Counted from the stretch's first letter, positions 49,610-61,835 are shown. The stretch: DNA of 64,000 nucleotides from Bathymodiolus brooksi (GCA_963680875.1 OY804575.1:29230494-29294493); one strand, 5' to 3'. A program made the numbers and translations. Notes: a model not told the origin generated them from the letters alone.

Positions 49610-50880
49610 TTACACGCAAGCACTACAATGGCATGAGCCACCATTCCAGGTATTCAATAATTTTGAAAATTGATTTAAGTTTTGTTCTAATCTAATATGG
49701 TTTGGTAGCTCATTCCATAGTTTGGTTGAAAAATAACGGAATGATTTCAGACCATACCTTGTTGTTTTTACAGATGGTACATCAGCTGTGTTTTCGTATC
49801 TAAAGGAGTAATTATGTTTTTTAATATTTACTAAATCATGTAAATAAATAGGGCTTTCTTTATGTATAATTTTAAATGTTTCAATTGCTATACTTCTTAA
49901 TCTTCTAACTTTAAGTGATGGCATTTTTGATTTTTCCAGTAATTCTTCATAATTTAAAACATAGTCATTATAAATAAACCTGAGTGCCCTTTCTTGAATT
50001 TTTTCCATTTTCTTAGTATTTTTCTCACTGCAAAAATGCCATGTTACAGGACAATAATTGAAGTTGGATAATATAAATGAATAATAAATAGTTAGTCGAC
50101 CTAGCTTATTTAAATATCTACCAATTCTTTTCAAAACATTAAGTTGACGAGCAGATTTTTTACAAATTTCTGATATATGCTTATCAAAATTTAATTCATA
50201 ATCTATTGTAACACCAAGAAGTTTAACATGTTCTTCGCCTTTATCTTGCTACCATTTAAATCAAAGCAAATCTGTTCTTTAAAAGTTTTCTTGCCTATTG
50301 CCAAAGCTTGGAATTTGTCTGGATTAGCTTGCATTAAATTGTTTGCAAACCAATCCAGCATTTTTTGACTGTCACTCTCTAATTTTGAAATAACATTTTT
50401 TAGATCATGATCGGCATAAGATAAAGTGTTATCGTCTGCATAATTATATATAGTACTAAAATCAACAGAATAAAAGATGTCATTAATAAAAATATTAAAG
50501 AGAATGGGATCCAAAATTGAGCCCTGTGGCACACCTTTATACACTGTTTCAAAAGAGCTACAATTATTTTTTACCTTTACACATTGTTTTCTACCAGACA
50601 AATAGCTGTTTAATAAATTTATAGACTTTTCTGATAGACCATATGCTTCAAGTTTCAATAAAATGAGGTCGTGTGGGAGACAGTCAAAAGCCTTTGATAA
50701 ATCCATTAAGATAGCTGCTATATATTTGTTTTCATCCAAAGCTTTTTTCCAGTCTTCAATAATTTTTAGTAAGGCAGTTTGACATCCGAAACCTTTCCTA
50801 AAAGCTGATAATGGTGGATGAAAATGAAAATTGAAAAAATCTGTTAATTGGTCATATTCCAAGCTAAGACACGCCTTCAA
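49610..50880 (-). pseudogene. LINE ORF2 fragment with reverse transcriptase, frameshifted
   Basis: On the minus strand, 50880-50203 encodes RT from 'FRKGFGCQTALLKI' through 'ILMDLSKAFDCLPHD', 'GVPQGSILDPILFNIFIND', the catalytic 'YADDNTLSYAD' and 'LMQANPDKFQALAIG'. After a frameshift near 50205-50230, 50134-49610 continues with 'LNKLGRLTIYYSFILSNFNYCP', 'QERALRFIYNDY' and 'STKLWNELPNHIR', the usual C-terminal part of CR1/Jockey-type LINEs. The element is 5'-truncated: the endonuclease is missing and the sequence joins the palindrome at 50864. It is a clear pseudogene but less decayed than the one at 10948. Confidence 0.9.
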
Positions 50881-51382
50881 TCGATTCTATGCATCTTTAC
50901 CTTTGCCAAGATGGAGTTTCTTGTCACCTATGGAGGCCAGGGCCCGGGTGGCTCAATGAGTTAGGTAGTTGGATTACCTAACAACTCAGTTGCTTGCCCA
51001 TGGTCGGTGGTTCTCTCTGGGTATATTTTAGTCTGGTTCTGGTGACTCCTCTGAATTCTTTGTTGTTAGTGGGATCAGGGAATGGCTGAATCCATGTTTT
51101 TAATGGCAGCCTCCATAGATTTGGTTGATTTATGATTGATTGATTTATTGTGCTTAACGCCACTTTCAGCAACATTTCAGGTATATCATGGTGACCAGTT
51201 TTAGTGGTGGAAGAATCCGGAGTACCCAGAGAGAACCACCGACCATGGGCAAGCAACTGAGTTGTTAGGTAATCCAACTACCTAACTCATTGAGCCACCC
51301 GGGCCCTGGCCTCCATAGGTGACAAGAAACTCCATCTTGGCAAAGGTAAAGATGCATAGAATCGATTGAAGGCATGTCTTAG
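50864..51382. mobile_element. Inverted-repeat element enclosing SINE sequence
   Basis: Arms of about 157 bp: 'aagacacgccttcaatcgat...' on the left and '...atcgattgaaggcatgtctt' on the right, pairing through 'gggcccgggtggctcaatga' and 'ccgaccatgggcaagcaac'. Between the arms lies minus-strand SINE body ('taacgccactttcagcaac'). Inside the arms, 'gggtggctcaatgagttaggtagttgg' resembles a tRNA-type A-box region. A related fragment is at 53732-53910. Confidence 0.75.
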
Positions 51383-51567
51383 CTTGGAATTTGGCATCAT
51401 TCAAACACGACATATCATCTCTATTATAAAAACAGACATGACATACACTTTGGTTACATTGAGAGGAAAGGTATATATGTATTTATTCATTTTAAAAGCA
51501 TTCCCTGATTCAGACATCTATTATTTGGGAGAAATAAAGTGCTGAAGACGATACTCCCCCTTTTTTT

Positions 51568-53634
51568 AGTTCACCTGGACCAAAGGTCCATGGGAACTAT
51601 TGCCATCACTTGGCATCTGTCGTCTGTAAACTTTTCAAGCTTCTTCTCCGAAACCACGGTGCCAATTGGAACCAAAGTTAGCAGGAATGTTCCTTGGATG
51701 ATCCTCTACAAAGTTTCTGTTTTTCGTTCCAGTCGGATATTCAACATGGCTGCCAGGGCCAATAATATGCTCTGATTGGCTGAAATTTCAAAGATCCTCT
51801 TCTCTGAAACTAATGAAGTGACTGAACCCAAACTATAAAAGAATGATCATTGGAATGTCCTTTACCAAGTCTCTGTTTTTTACGTGGATCGGAAATCCAA
51901 GATGGCCACTACCACAGGACATAGATTAGCATTGGACCCTATGGGAAAATGTTCAAATGCCTTCTTCTCAGAAACTACAAATATGATTAAAGCCAAACTG
52001 TACATGAATGTTCATTGGATGGTACTCTACAAATTTTAGGTTTTTTGTTCCGATATGAAATTCAAAATGGTGGCTACGGCAGGACTTAGTTTAACATTGG
52101 ACCCTATGGGGAAAATGTTTCAAAACGCTTCTTCTCTGAAACCACTTGGACAATTGAAACTAAACTGCACAGGAATGATCATTTGAAGGTCCTCTACAAA
52201 ATTTAGGTTTTTTATGCCGATCGGAAATTCATGATGGCCGCCACCGCAGGACATAGATTAACATTGGACCCTATGGAAAAATGTTCAAATGCCTTCTTCT
52301 CAGAAACTACAAATCAGACTGAATCCAAACTGTACATGAATGTTCATTGGATGGTCCTCTACAAACTTTAGGTTTTTTGTTCCGATATAAAATGGAAGTG
52401 GTGGCTACGGCAGGACTTAGTTTAACATTGGACCCTATGGGAAAAGTGTCTCAAAACGCTTCCTCTCTGAAACCACTTGGACAATATAAACCAAACTGCC
52501 CAGGAATGATCATTGGAAGGTCCTCTACAAAATATAGGTTTTTTATGCTGATCGGAAATCCAAGATGGCCACCACTGCAGGAAATAGATTAACATTGGAC
52601 CCTATGGGAAAATATTCAAATGCCTTCTTCTCAGAAACTACAAATATGATTAAAGCCAAACTGTACATGAATGTTCATTGGATGGCCCTCTACAAACTTT
52701 AGGTTTTTTGTTCCGATATGAAATTCAAAATGGCAGCTACGGCAGGACTTAGTTTAACATTGGACCCTATGGGAAAAATGTTTCAAAATACTTCTTCTCT
52801 TAAATCACTTGGACAATTGAAACCAAACTGCCCAGGAATAATCATTTGAAGGTCCTCTAAAAAGTTTGTTTTTTTATGCCGATCCGAAATCCAAGATAGC
52901 TGCCACCACAGGACATAGATTAGCATTGGACCCTATGGGAAAATGTTCAAATATGAATATAATGAGATATGGGGTAAATGTCAATGACACAATAACCCCA
53001 AAGTCAAACTGTATCAGAAATGCCTTTTTCTCAGAAACTATAAATCAGACTCAATCCAAACTACACAGTAATGTTCACTGGATAGTTCTCTACAAAGTTT
53101 ACGTTTTTTTTCTGATATGAAATCCAAGATGGTGGCTATGGCAGGAGTTAGTTTAACATTGGATCCTATGGGAAAAATGTTTCAAAACACAAATCTGATT
53201 GAAGCCTGACTGTACATGAATGTTCATTGGATGGTCCTCTACAAAGTATAGGTTTTTGGTTCTGATATAAAATTCAAGATGGCAGCTATGGCAGAACTTA
53301 GTTTAACATTGGACCTTATGGGAAAATATTTTAAAACACTTCTTTACTGAAACCACTTGGACAATTGAAAACCAAACTTTTCATGAATGTTCATTTGATT
53401 GGCCTCTACAAATTTAGTTTTTTTGCTGATTGGAAATCCACCATCTCAAGTCATAGATTTATGAGGGACCCAGTTGGAAATCAATCATTGGAACGTCCTT
53501 TACAAACTTTGTGTTTTTTATGTTGATCGGAATTCCAAGATGACTACCACTGCAGTACATAGTTTTTACATAGGACCAATTGGTTCTTTTTATAACCAGG
53601 TGAACGATACAGGCTCTTGAGAGCCTCTGGTTTC
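51568..53634 (+). mobile_element. Tandem-core non-autonomous element, family A, copy 2 (complete)
   Basis: The 5' end is AGTTCACCTGGACC-AAA-GGTCCATGGGAACT then 'attgccatcacttggc'. The core is the same dimer of about 330 bp as at 1-1650, in opposite orientation ('ttcattggatggtcctctac' spaced about 330 bp). The 3' end is CCAGGTGAAC, then the hairpin AGGCTCTTGAGAGCCT and CTGG. The last units are shortened and diverged, and one has an insertion near 52950-53015. Confidence 0.85.
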
Positions 53635-53731
53635 ATAATGTGACCAAAAGAATGTTTTCACGAGGTGTCCTCTCCTTTCAAAATATCTTAAAGATGAAAA
53701 CAAATGTGTGGTTTTAATGATGTCAAATTCT

Positions 53732-53910
53732 AGGTTAAGACATGCCTTCAATCGATGCTATGCATCTTGACCTTTGCTGAAATGGAGTTTCTCGTTGCCT
53801 ATGGAGGCCGCCATTAAAAACATGGATTCACTCATTACCTGACCCGAGTGGCCCCTCTAACAACATAGAAATCTGAGGGGTCATGAGTACCAGACTAAGT
53901 ATTTTTTTAT
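53732..53910. mobile_element. Fragment related to the inverted-repeat element at 50864
   Basis: 'taagacatgccttcaatcgatgctatgcatcttgacctttg' and 'ctatggaggccgccattaaaaacatgg' match arm and body sequence of that element, in one orientation only. Confidence 0.6.
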
Positions 53911-54300
53911 TATTATTTACATGCTTGACATAAAAATTTCAACACGTCCTCAATGAATTAGAATTGTAATTTTGATATTTACCATGTTTATTATTGGTGC
54001 AATTATTTGTGACTTGAGTACTGCTTTAAATGCAACTGACAAATCATATCAAATGATGTAAAATTTACTATTTATTAAAATACATTTTATATATAAATAA
54101 AGATGAAAAAAGTTTGAATTGAAATGATTATACATATTATATTTCCAAATGAGTAATGACAACTTGCATACCCCCAAAAATGGTCTATCTTTTTTTCTTG
54201 TAAATTTTAACCTTTAATAAATACGATATTTTACAATTCTCAGATTTAAACAAATCTGAAATATTATTTTAATTATTGATAATCTTAAGAGTATTTTTGA
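53911..54300. other. AT-rich intergenic stretch, nothing recognised
   Basis: No coding, RNA or repeat signal that I can support. Confidence 0.5.
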
Positions 54301-54309
54301 TTGTCTGGA

Positions 54310-54535
54310 TTTATAACTACCTATACAATTGGTGTCTATCACCACTAACGTTGTGAGTTCGAATCCCGCTCAGGCAAGTTATACTCGAAACAACATTATG
54401 TGACAAAGTTTGTCAGTGACTTGCTACAGGTTGGTGGTTTTCTCCAGGTACTTTGGTTTCTTCCACCAATAAAACTAACCACCATGATATAATTGAAATA
54501 TTGTTGAAATTGGCATTAAGCACCATAACCCTAAC
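54310..54535 (+). mobile_element. tRNA-derived SINE
   Basis: It has the head from 'ggatttataactacctatac', a perfect B box in 'gttcgaatcccgctc', the body and the 3' end 'attaagcaccataaccctaaccc'. Confidence 0.8.
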
Positions 54536-54673
54536 CCCATTTGATATTGTCATGGAATTCATCAAACACTTTCACCAGAATATAATTGATAATGTTATTG
54601 TTATATTTGAAAAATTAACCATTCCATACACATTACTTGTTAGTTCATTTATTTGTATTTCATATAAAAATTA

Positions 54674-55160
54674 GTGGCCACTTTGGTCATGATCGTATGA
54701 TACAACCACCTGTGCAATCATTGCCTATCACCACTTGTGAGTTTGAATCCTGCTCATGGTGAGGTGTACTCTATACAACATTGTGTGATAAAGTATGTCA
54801 GTGGCTTTCCTCCACCACTAAAACTGACCGCCACAATTTAACTGAAATATTGCTGAAAGTGGCGTTAAAAACCAGAGTTCTAATCCTGTTCTTGGCAAGG
54901 TTTACTCGATACTACATAATGTGCTAAAAATTGTAAGTGACTTTCCTCCACCAATAAACTGACTGCCATGATATAACTGAAATATTGTTAAAAGTGGTGT
55001 TAAACACCAGAGTTTGAATCCCGCTCATGGCAAGGTGTACTCGATACAACATTATGAGATAAAGTTTATCAGTGACTTTCCCCCACCAATAAAGCTGACC
55101 GCCACAATATAACTGAAATATTGCTGAAAGTGGCATTAAACACCATAACCCTAACCTGAA
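54674..55160 (+). mobile_element. Three SINE copies joined head to tail
   Basis: One copy from 54674 ends near 54870 in 'gcgttaaaaacc', and is followed at once by 'agagttctaatcctg' (head-less copy to about 55009) and again by 'agagtttgaatcccgctc' (to about 55160). Only the last has the terminal 'ccataaccctaacc'. Confidence 0.75.
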
Positions 55161-55724
55161 CCCATATAGAAACTATGCCTTTCAGTGTCACATTTTACTA
55201 AACTTTGTGTTATGTTTGATATTTTTGTATCAAATTGTAATTGCAGCTAAAACTTGTTGTATTGAACTCAAAAGTACTGACTATTTTACTTTGAGGTAAC
55301 CCAATATTCAACATATCAAGGATACTGTAGATTAAACTAAAGGGTTATACAAACTGTCCTATATTTCTACTTTGAGTTATCAGAGGAAGTGTCTTCTCAG
55401 AGTTCTAGATAAGAAAGTTTGACTAGTATATTTGCATGCTTTTTGTACTTCTTGTGGGCATTTATTTAGTGTTAATAATAGCTTATTAATGGAAGAAATG
55501 AATTCCTTTTCAGTTCAAGAAATGTTTTTTTCCCATTTTTATTTGTCTTAGGTCTGAATTTTCAAAATGAAAATTGAAAATCAAACAATTTGAGATTATC
55601 ATATTCTAATACAAATATACAGTCAGAATCTCGTTTGGTCAAAGTTGAATGGAAAAACAATTTTACTTCAAATTAACTGAGTATCCAAGTTAAAACTAGG
55701 AAGAACTGTTTTAGATACCTAATA
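55161..55724. other. AT-rich intergenic stretch, nothing recognised
   Basis: No supportable gene or repeat in this stretch. Confidence 0.5.
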
Positions 55725-55725
55725 C

Positions 55726-56018
55726 TTATGTCTCCCCTTAATGCGGCCATCTGTACAACAATAAGTTACACATTATGAGTTGAATGATACTATTTGAAAA
55801 ACAATTATTTGACCTTGAGGTTAAAGGTCAAGGTCCCACGAAGGTCATTACGGTATGCGACACACCGCCATATGGTCATGCACCCACATACCAAATATAA
55901 TTGACCTATCTGGAAAGACAAAAAAGTTATGGTCCGGAGAAGCTTCGCTGAGAAGAAGCCGAAGAAAAAATCAGACTAAAACAATATGTCTCCCTTCGTT
56001 CGAAGGGGAGACATAATT
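55726..56018 (+). mobile_element. Small element with 'TATGTCTCCC' ends
   Basis: It starts TTATGTCTCCCC and ends with the hairpin TATGTCTCCCTTCG-TT-CGAAGGGGAGACATA (55985-56015). It contains 'ttgaccttgaggttaaaggtcaaggtc' and 'ggtcatgcacccacat', but only one core unit. It looks like another member of the hairpin-ended non-autonomous group. Confidence 0.6.
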
Positions 56019-56660
56019 AGTGCTTATATCCACTTTATGAAATATTGTTGAAAGTGGCATTAAACACCATAATCCTAATCCTATTTATTTTCTGAAAACA
56101 TTAACCATATTTTATATTTGTGTGGTACTGTTTGTACACTACATACTGCCAAGTCTTTCTTATATAAAAATGTGATATTGAAGAAACCATGTAATATTCT
56201 CTATAACCATAAAGAAAATACAGGGAAACAAAATATAATAATTTTCTATTATTTGTCCTGAATTTTATTCATATGGATGTACATGTGTATTTTTGAATAT
56301 TCCTTTTGATGCAACTTTTATGATTTGTGTTCTTAAAAATATTCCAGCATTATAAATACTATTTATAATTAAAAATAAAATAGTTAAAAAGGAATGTTGC
56401 ATTTATTTTATATTGTATTACTGTTACTATACACATACCATACAGTGTACATAGTTTTAATTTGTTAAATTTGTTTACACCACAATATAGCTGAAATACT
56501 GCTAAAGTTGGCATTAAACACCAATCAATCAATCATTACCATACAGTGACTTGGAGATGAAGAACAGGAAACAACACCCTTTCTTTACCTAATGATGTTT
56601 ACTTCCATGTCAATATGTGGTGTTTGTAAGATTACTTCGCCATATCTTCTTTTCTTGTTG
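56019..56660. repeat. SINE 3' fragments in AT-rich sequence
   Basis: Two short SINE 3' pieces: 56035-56083 ('tgaaagtggcattaaacaccataatcctaatc') and 56475-56535 ('aatatagctgaaatactgct', ending in an (aatc)n tail). The rest holds nothing recognised. Confidence 0.6.
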
Positions 56661-56668
56661 ATAGCCCT

Positions 56669-56870
56669 GGGAAATAAAAGTCTATTCATCATATAACATT
56701 TAAACATTTGGGAAATAAAAGTCTATTAATCTTATAACATTTAAACATTTGGGAAATAAAAGTCTATTAATCTTATAACATTTAAACATTTGGGAAATAA
56801 AAGTCTATTAATCTTATAACATTTAAACATTTGGGAAATAAAAGTCAATTCATCATATAACATTTAAATG
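56669..56870. repeat. 41-bp tandem repeat, 5 copies
   Basis: 'gggaaataaaagtctatt' starts at 56669, 56710, 56751, 56792 and 56833. Confidence 0.93.
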
Positions 56871-57004
56871 ATAAAAATGCCCAGAGGGAGTGTTTATCAG
56901 TAAAAGAAAATAGTACACAAAATCGTGAGACATTGAACAGTAAAGCTGTTTCTGAAAAGTTCTGTCCATGTTACAATATTCATTGAACAATTAATAAACC
57001 ACAA

Positions 57005-57260
57005 TCCATTGCTTTCCTCGTTCATGACTTGTCACCAGTTATGTAACACGATGGGAGCCACTAGTGGAACAGGAAATGCTTTGCCTTCTGCAGCACCTGA
57101 GTTCACCCCTGGTTTTAGTGGGGTTCATTTTCCTCTGTCTGGTTTTCTGTGTAGTATATTTTAGATCATTGTTTGTCCTTTTGGCCACTGAATTTTCTGT
57201 CTTTCTTCAATTTATGGCTTCTGACTACCCCTTTGGTATCTTCAAACATTTCTTAGTAAA
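57005..57260 (+). repeat. Dispersed mollusc-type repeat fragment
   Basis: 'gtggggttcattttcctctgtctggttttctg' and 'tttatggcttctgactacccctttggtatcttc' resemble a widespread bivalve repeat known to me from mussel sequences. The hydrophobic frame at 57064-57294 is therefore not called as a gene. Confidence 0.5.
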
Positions 57261-57375
57261 TATGGTTGTTAAACAAACAGGAAATTTGCCATAATGGACT
57301 GTGATAAGGAGGTCAAGGTCAGGTGAGATGTGCCTGGCTGACATTTACACTCCATCATAAATTTGTTGACATTTT

Positions 57376-59756
57376 TAGCTCACCTTGCCAAAGGCAAGAT
57401 GAGCTTTTGCCATCACTTGGCGTCCGGCGTCCATTAACTTTTCACATTTTAATCATCTCCTCTGAAACCCCTCAGCCAAATGAACTCAAACTTGGTAGGA
57501 AGCATCTATGGAAGGTCCTTTATAAAGATTGCTCATTTTGTTCTGATCCATTAACAAACATGGCCACCACAGGCAATTCTTGTTTCTGATTGACCGATTT
57601 TTTTAAAATCTTCTCCTCTGAAACTGCTTGGCCAAATGAACCGAAACTTGGTAGGAAGCATCTATGGAAGGTCCTCTATAAAGATTACTCATTTCGTCCC
57701 GATACGTTAGCAAACATGGCCACCACAGGCCATTCTTGTTTCTGATTGGTTGATTTCTAAAAAAATATTCTCCTCTGAAACTGCCTGGCCAAATGAAACA
57801 GCTTGGCTAAATGGACCGAAACATGGTAGGAAGCATCTATGGAAGGTCCTCTATAGGAATTGCTCATTCCATTTTGATCCGTTAACAAATATGGCCGTCT
57901 TAGGCAATTCTTGTTCCTTATTGGTCGATTTCTGAAACAGCTTTTCCTCTGCAACCGCTTAGCCAAATGATATGAAATTTGGTAGGAAGCATCTATGGAA
58001 GGTCCTCTATAAACATTGCTCATTTCGTCCCGATCCATTAACAAACATGGCCACCACAGGCAATTCTTGTTTCTGATAGGCCGATTTAAAAAAATCTTCT
58101 CCTCTGAAACTGCTTGTCCAAATGAACTGACACTTGGTAGGAAGCATCTATGGAATGTCCTCTATAAAGATTGCTAATTTTGTCCCGATTAGTTAACAAA
58201 CATAGCCGCCACAAGCAATTCTTGTTTCAGATTGGTTGATTTCTAAAATATCTCCTGTGAAAAGAAAGATAACTCTTGTTTAAATATAGATATCTGTATT
58301 CAAAATGCATTTATCTTTATAATTAGAATTAGGGACCATAATCTTGAAATAGAGATAGGACTATATTTCAAAATACCTAGAATACTCAGACTTTGTAAAA
58401 CCTGTAATAAAATTGAGGATGAAGAGCACTTTATATTGGAATGTACTATAAACAGTAAATTGAGAACTGATCCATTTGCAATTCTTGCAAATGAAAACCC
58501 AAATTTTATGCAATTTTCCAGTGAGCAAAAACTAATTTATCTTCTTAATCCTACAACTACAGTTCATGTCAAAATTATAGGCTTCTACATAATAAGGTCA
58601 TTAGAACTGAGGACAGAAGTCTCTTAATTTGTTCATGATAAATTGAGATATCTTGTTTACATTGTGTTTTTTGGGGGGGGTTTTCTGGTCACAAACATGT
58701 ATGGATGTTTATTTGACAATAACATTATTATTTATACAGATTTAAAAATCTTCTCCTCTGAAACCGCTTAGCCAAATGAACCGAAACTTGGTAGGAAGCA
58801 TCTATGGAAGGTCTTCTGTAAAGATTTCTCATTTCGTCCCGATCCATTAACAAGCATGGCCGCCACAGGCGACTTGTTTCTGATTAGCTGATTTTTTAAA
58901 TTCTTCTCCTCTGAAACCGCTTGGCCAAATGAACCGAAACTTGGTAGGAAGCATCTATGGGCGGTCCTCTATAAACATTGCTCATTTCATCCCGATCCGT
59001 TAACAAGCATGGCCGCCACAGGCGACTCTTGTTTCTGATTGGCTGATTTTTTTAATTCTTCTCTCCTGAAACCTCTTGGCCAAATGAACTGAAACTTGGT
59101 AGGAAGCATCTATGGGCAGTCCTCTATAAAGAGTGCTAATTTCGTCCCGATCCATGTACAAACATGGCCACCACAGGCAATTCTTGTTTCTGATTGGTTG
59201 ATTTCTAAAAATCTTTTCCTCTGAAACCGATTGGCCAAATGATCCGAAACTTGGTAGGAAGCATCTATGGAAGCTCCTCTATAAAGATTGCTCATTCTGT
59301 CCCGATCCGTTACAAACATGGCCGCCACAGGCGATTCTTGTTTCTGATTGGCTGATTTTTTAGATTCTTCTCCTCTGAAACCGTTTGGTCAAATGAACCG
59401 AAACTTGGTAGGAACCATCTATGGAAAGTCCTCTGTTACGATTGCTCATTTCGTCCCGATCTATTAACAAACATGGCCGCCACAGACAATTCTTGTTTCT
59501 GATTGGTTGATTTCTAAAAAATCTTCTCCTGTGAAATCGCTTTGCCAAATGAACCGAAACTTGGTAGGAAGCATCTATGGAAGGTTCTCTATAAAGATTG
59601 CTCATTTAGTCCCGATCCATTAACAAACATGGCCACCACAGGCAATTCTTGTTTCTGATTGGTCGATTTCTAAAAATCTTTTCCTCTGAAACCGCTTGGC
59701 CAAATGATCCGAAACTTGGTAGGAAGCATCTATGGAAGGTCCTCTATAAAGATTGC
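57376..59756 (+). mobile_element. Tandem-core non-autonomous element, family B, copy 2 (3' end lost)
   Basis: The 5' end is AGCTCACCTTGCC-AAA-GGCAAGATGAGCT, then 'tttgccatcacttggcgtcc', then about twelve core units of roughly 155 bp like those at 29721-31502. It is interrupted at about 58255-58740 by a LINE fragment and stops abruptly at 59756, where L1-like ORF1 sequence begins. Confidence 0.85.
58260..58740 (+). pseudogene. LINE 3' fragment inside the family B element
   Basis: 58385-58625 encodes 'LRLCKTCNKIEDEEHFILEC', a CX2CX7HX4C knuckle matching the minus-strand fragment at 15454-15732, then about 60 residues to a stop at 58625-58627. Core units of the family B element flank it on both sides. 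Confidence 0.75.
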
Positions 59757-60112
59757 TGAGAGAGGACTTTGTGAAACTAGTTAACACTGAGCCCAAGGTC
59801 CACATCTCACCTAGTGATGTGCAAGCTATACACCGAATACCTGGTAAAGATAGAGGAATTAGACCTGTGATTGTAAAAGTGAAAAACACTGAATTAAAAT
59901 TAACATTATGAGAAAGAAGAGAAATTTAAAGAAAGACTTTCGTTTCCACGACGATATTACACAAAGTAATCTAGGACTTATGGCTAGACTTAAGAGAAGT
60001 GAAAGATTTGAAAATGTGTGGTTTTATAACTGTAATGTATATGCAAGAAGGTTCAAGAATTAAATTTGATATTTTTGACAATATTGAGGAAAAGTTGAGA
60101 AAGAAAAGATAA
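59757..60112 (+). pseudogene. L1-like ORF1 remnant
   Basis: Broken frames read 'VNTEPKVHISPSDVQAIHRI', 'IRPVIVKVKN', 'KKRNLKKDFRFHDDIT', 'NLGLMARLKRS' and 'VWFYNCNVYA', which correspond to the RNA-binding part of ORF1p in L1/Tx1-type elements. There are at least two frame breaks. The 5' half of ORF1 is missing at the junction with the family B element. Confidence 0.75.
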
Positions 60113-61800
60113 GAACATGTATGTATTTATATATTTAATTTGAAATGTAAATAAAAAACTATAGCTACTATTTAAATCTATATAATGTCTTTGAATTACT
60201 ATTATGATATGTACTATGTGTAATGTTAATATTATGATACAGTACTGCTGAGTGTTAATATTGTGATATTCATATTATAATAGGTACCATTTGTCATGTT
60301 AAATCAAAATTTATAGAGTCCAATATTCCCTCCTCTGTCAACGTAAATACTAGAAGGGAGATACCCCTTATCTATATTTATCTTTGAATATATTTTGTTT
60401 TGTTTCGTTTTTTGTGTGTTTTTGTTTTGTTTTTTTAAATAAACCTACTCACAAGAAATATATTCCTTGTTTTTGAACATTATACATGGATATGGTTTTT
60501 CCATCTCCTCTTTATCATGATACTTAGGTCTACTTGTACTCCAATATAGTATGTGATTTTCAATAAAGGAAGCAATTTTTCTTCACATAAATGATTGTTT
60601 TAAATGTTGATGTACTATGTGTAATGTTAATGTTACAATGTGTACCATGTATGGTGTTAATATTGTAATGCGTACCATGTATGGTGTTTATATTATGATA
60701 CAGTATGTGATGTGTGTGTTGTTAACATTGTGATATGTATTATCTGTGATGTTGATATTAAAATGTGTACTTGGTGTTGTGTTACTATTATAATGTGTAC
60801 TAAGTGTAATATTAATGTTATATTATGTATTATGTATATTGTTGGTTTAAAGAATTTAATATACACCCCTCCCCTCCATTTTTGTCCACTTTAATACTAG
60901 AAGGGAGATAACTCTTATTTATATTTATCTTTGGATCTAGTTTTTTGTTTATTTTTATTTTTTTATTTTTTAGCATTATCTTATAAATTCAATAACTTTA
61001 CATCAGCTTAAAATATGTAACTTTAAATAAACCTACTTGCAAGTAATATATTCTTTGTTTTTGAAATAAATAATATTATACAGGAATATGATTGTTCCAT
61101 CTCCTCTTTACTATTATCCTTAGGTCTACTTGTACTCCAATATAGTATGTGATTTTCAATAAGGGAAGCAATTTTTGTTCACGTAAATGATTGTTATAAA
61201 TGTTGATATTATGATATGTATTATGTGTGATGTGTTACTATTAAAAAGTGTAGTGTTAATGTTTAAATATGTACTATGTATATTGTTAGAATCCAATATG
61301 TTAGAATCCAATATTCACCCCTTTTTTGTCCACTTTATAGTATAGAAGGGAGAAAACTCTTTTTTATTTTTATCTTTGGATCTAGTTTTTTTTTTTTTTT
61401 TGAAACATTATCTTATAAATTAAGTAACTTTACATCAGTTTATATGTTTCTTTAAACAACCCTACTTGCAAGCAATATATTCCTTGTTCTTGAAATAAAA
61501 ATCATTATACAAGAATAGGATTTTTCCATCTCCTCTTTATCATTCGGTCTACTTGTACTCCAATATAGTACCTTATATTCAATAAGGGAAACAACTTTTG
61601 TTCACATACATGATTGTTATAAATATTTATGATATGTATATATATATATTTGATTACTGCCTAACTGTGAAATAAAATCTGTTGTAATTAACAGTTATGC
61701 CTTTATCACCAACTGTCAAGCGTCATCTTATAAATGTGTGTGTTTGTATGAATGTGTATTGTAAAAATTTTATTGTTGTATATGAAATAGTAGATTGGTT
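60113..61800 (+). repeat. Inter-ORF region of the L1-like element, module repeated three times
   Basis: A module with 'agaagggaga', 'tatttatctttgga', 'aataaacctac', 'tattccttgtttttgaa' and 'ccatctcctctttatc' followed by 'tctacttgtactccaatatagta' occurs from about 60349, 60897 and 61341 (steps of about 548 and 444 bp). Between modules are short AT-rich repeats of 'atgttaatattatgata' type. A frame at 60712-60894 comes from these and is not a gene. Confidence 0.75.
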
Positions 61801-61835
61801 CCTGAATTTTGTTTTTGTTGCTTCATATTTTAGAT

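Noticed and set aside
54500..54535. Telomere-like 'ccctaaccc' motif
   Set aside because: It is only one or two units at the 3' end of SINE copies, a family feature and not a telomeric array.
57064..57294. Hydrophobic 76-codon frame that could be a small membrane protein
   Set aside because: The nucleotide sequence matches a dispersed bivalve repeat type and has no promoter, splice or homology support.
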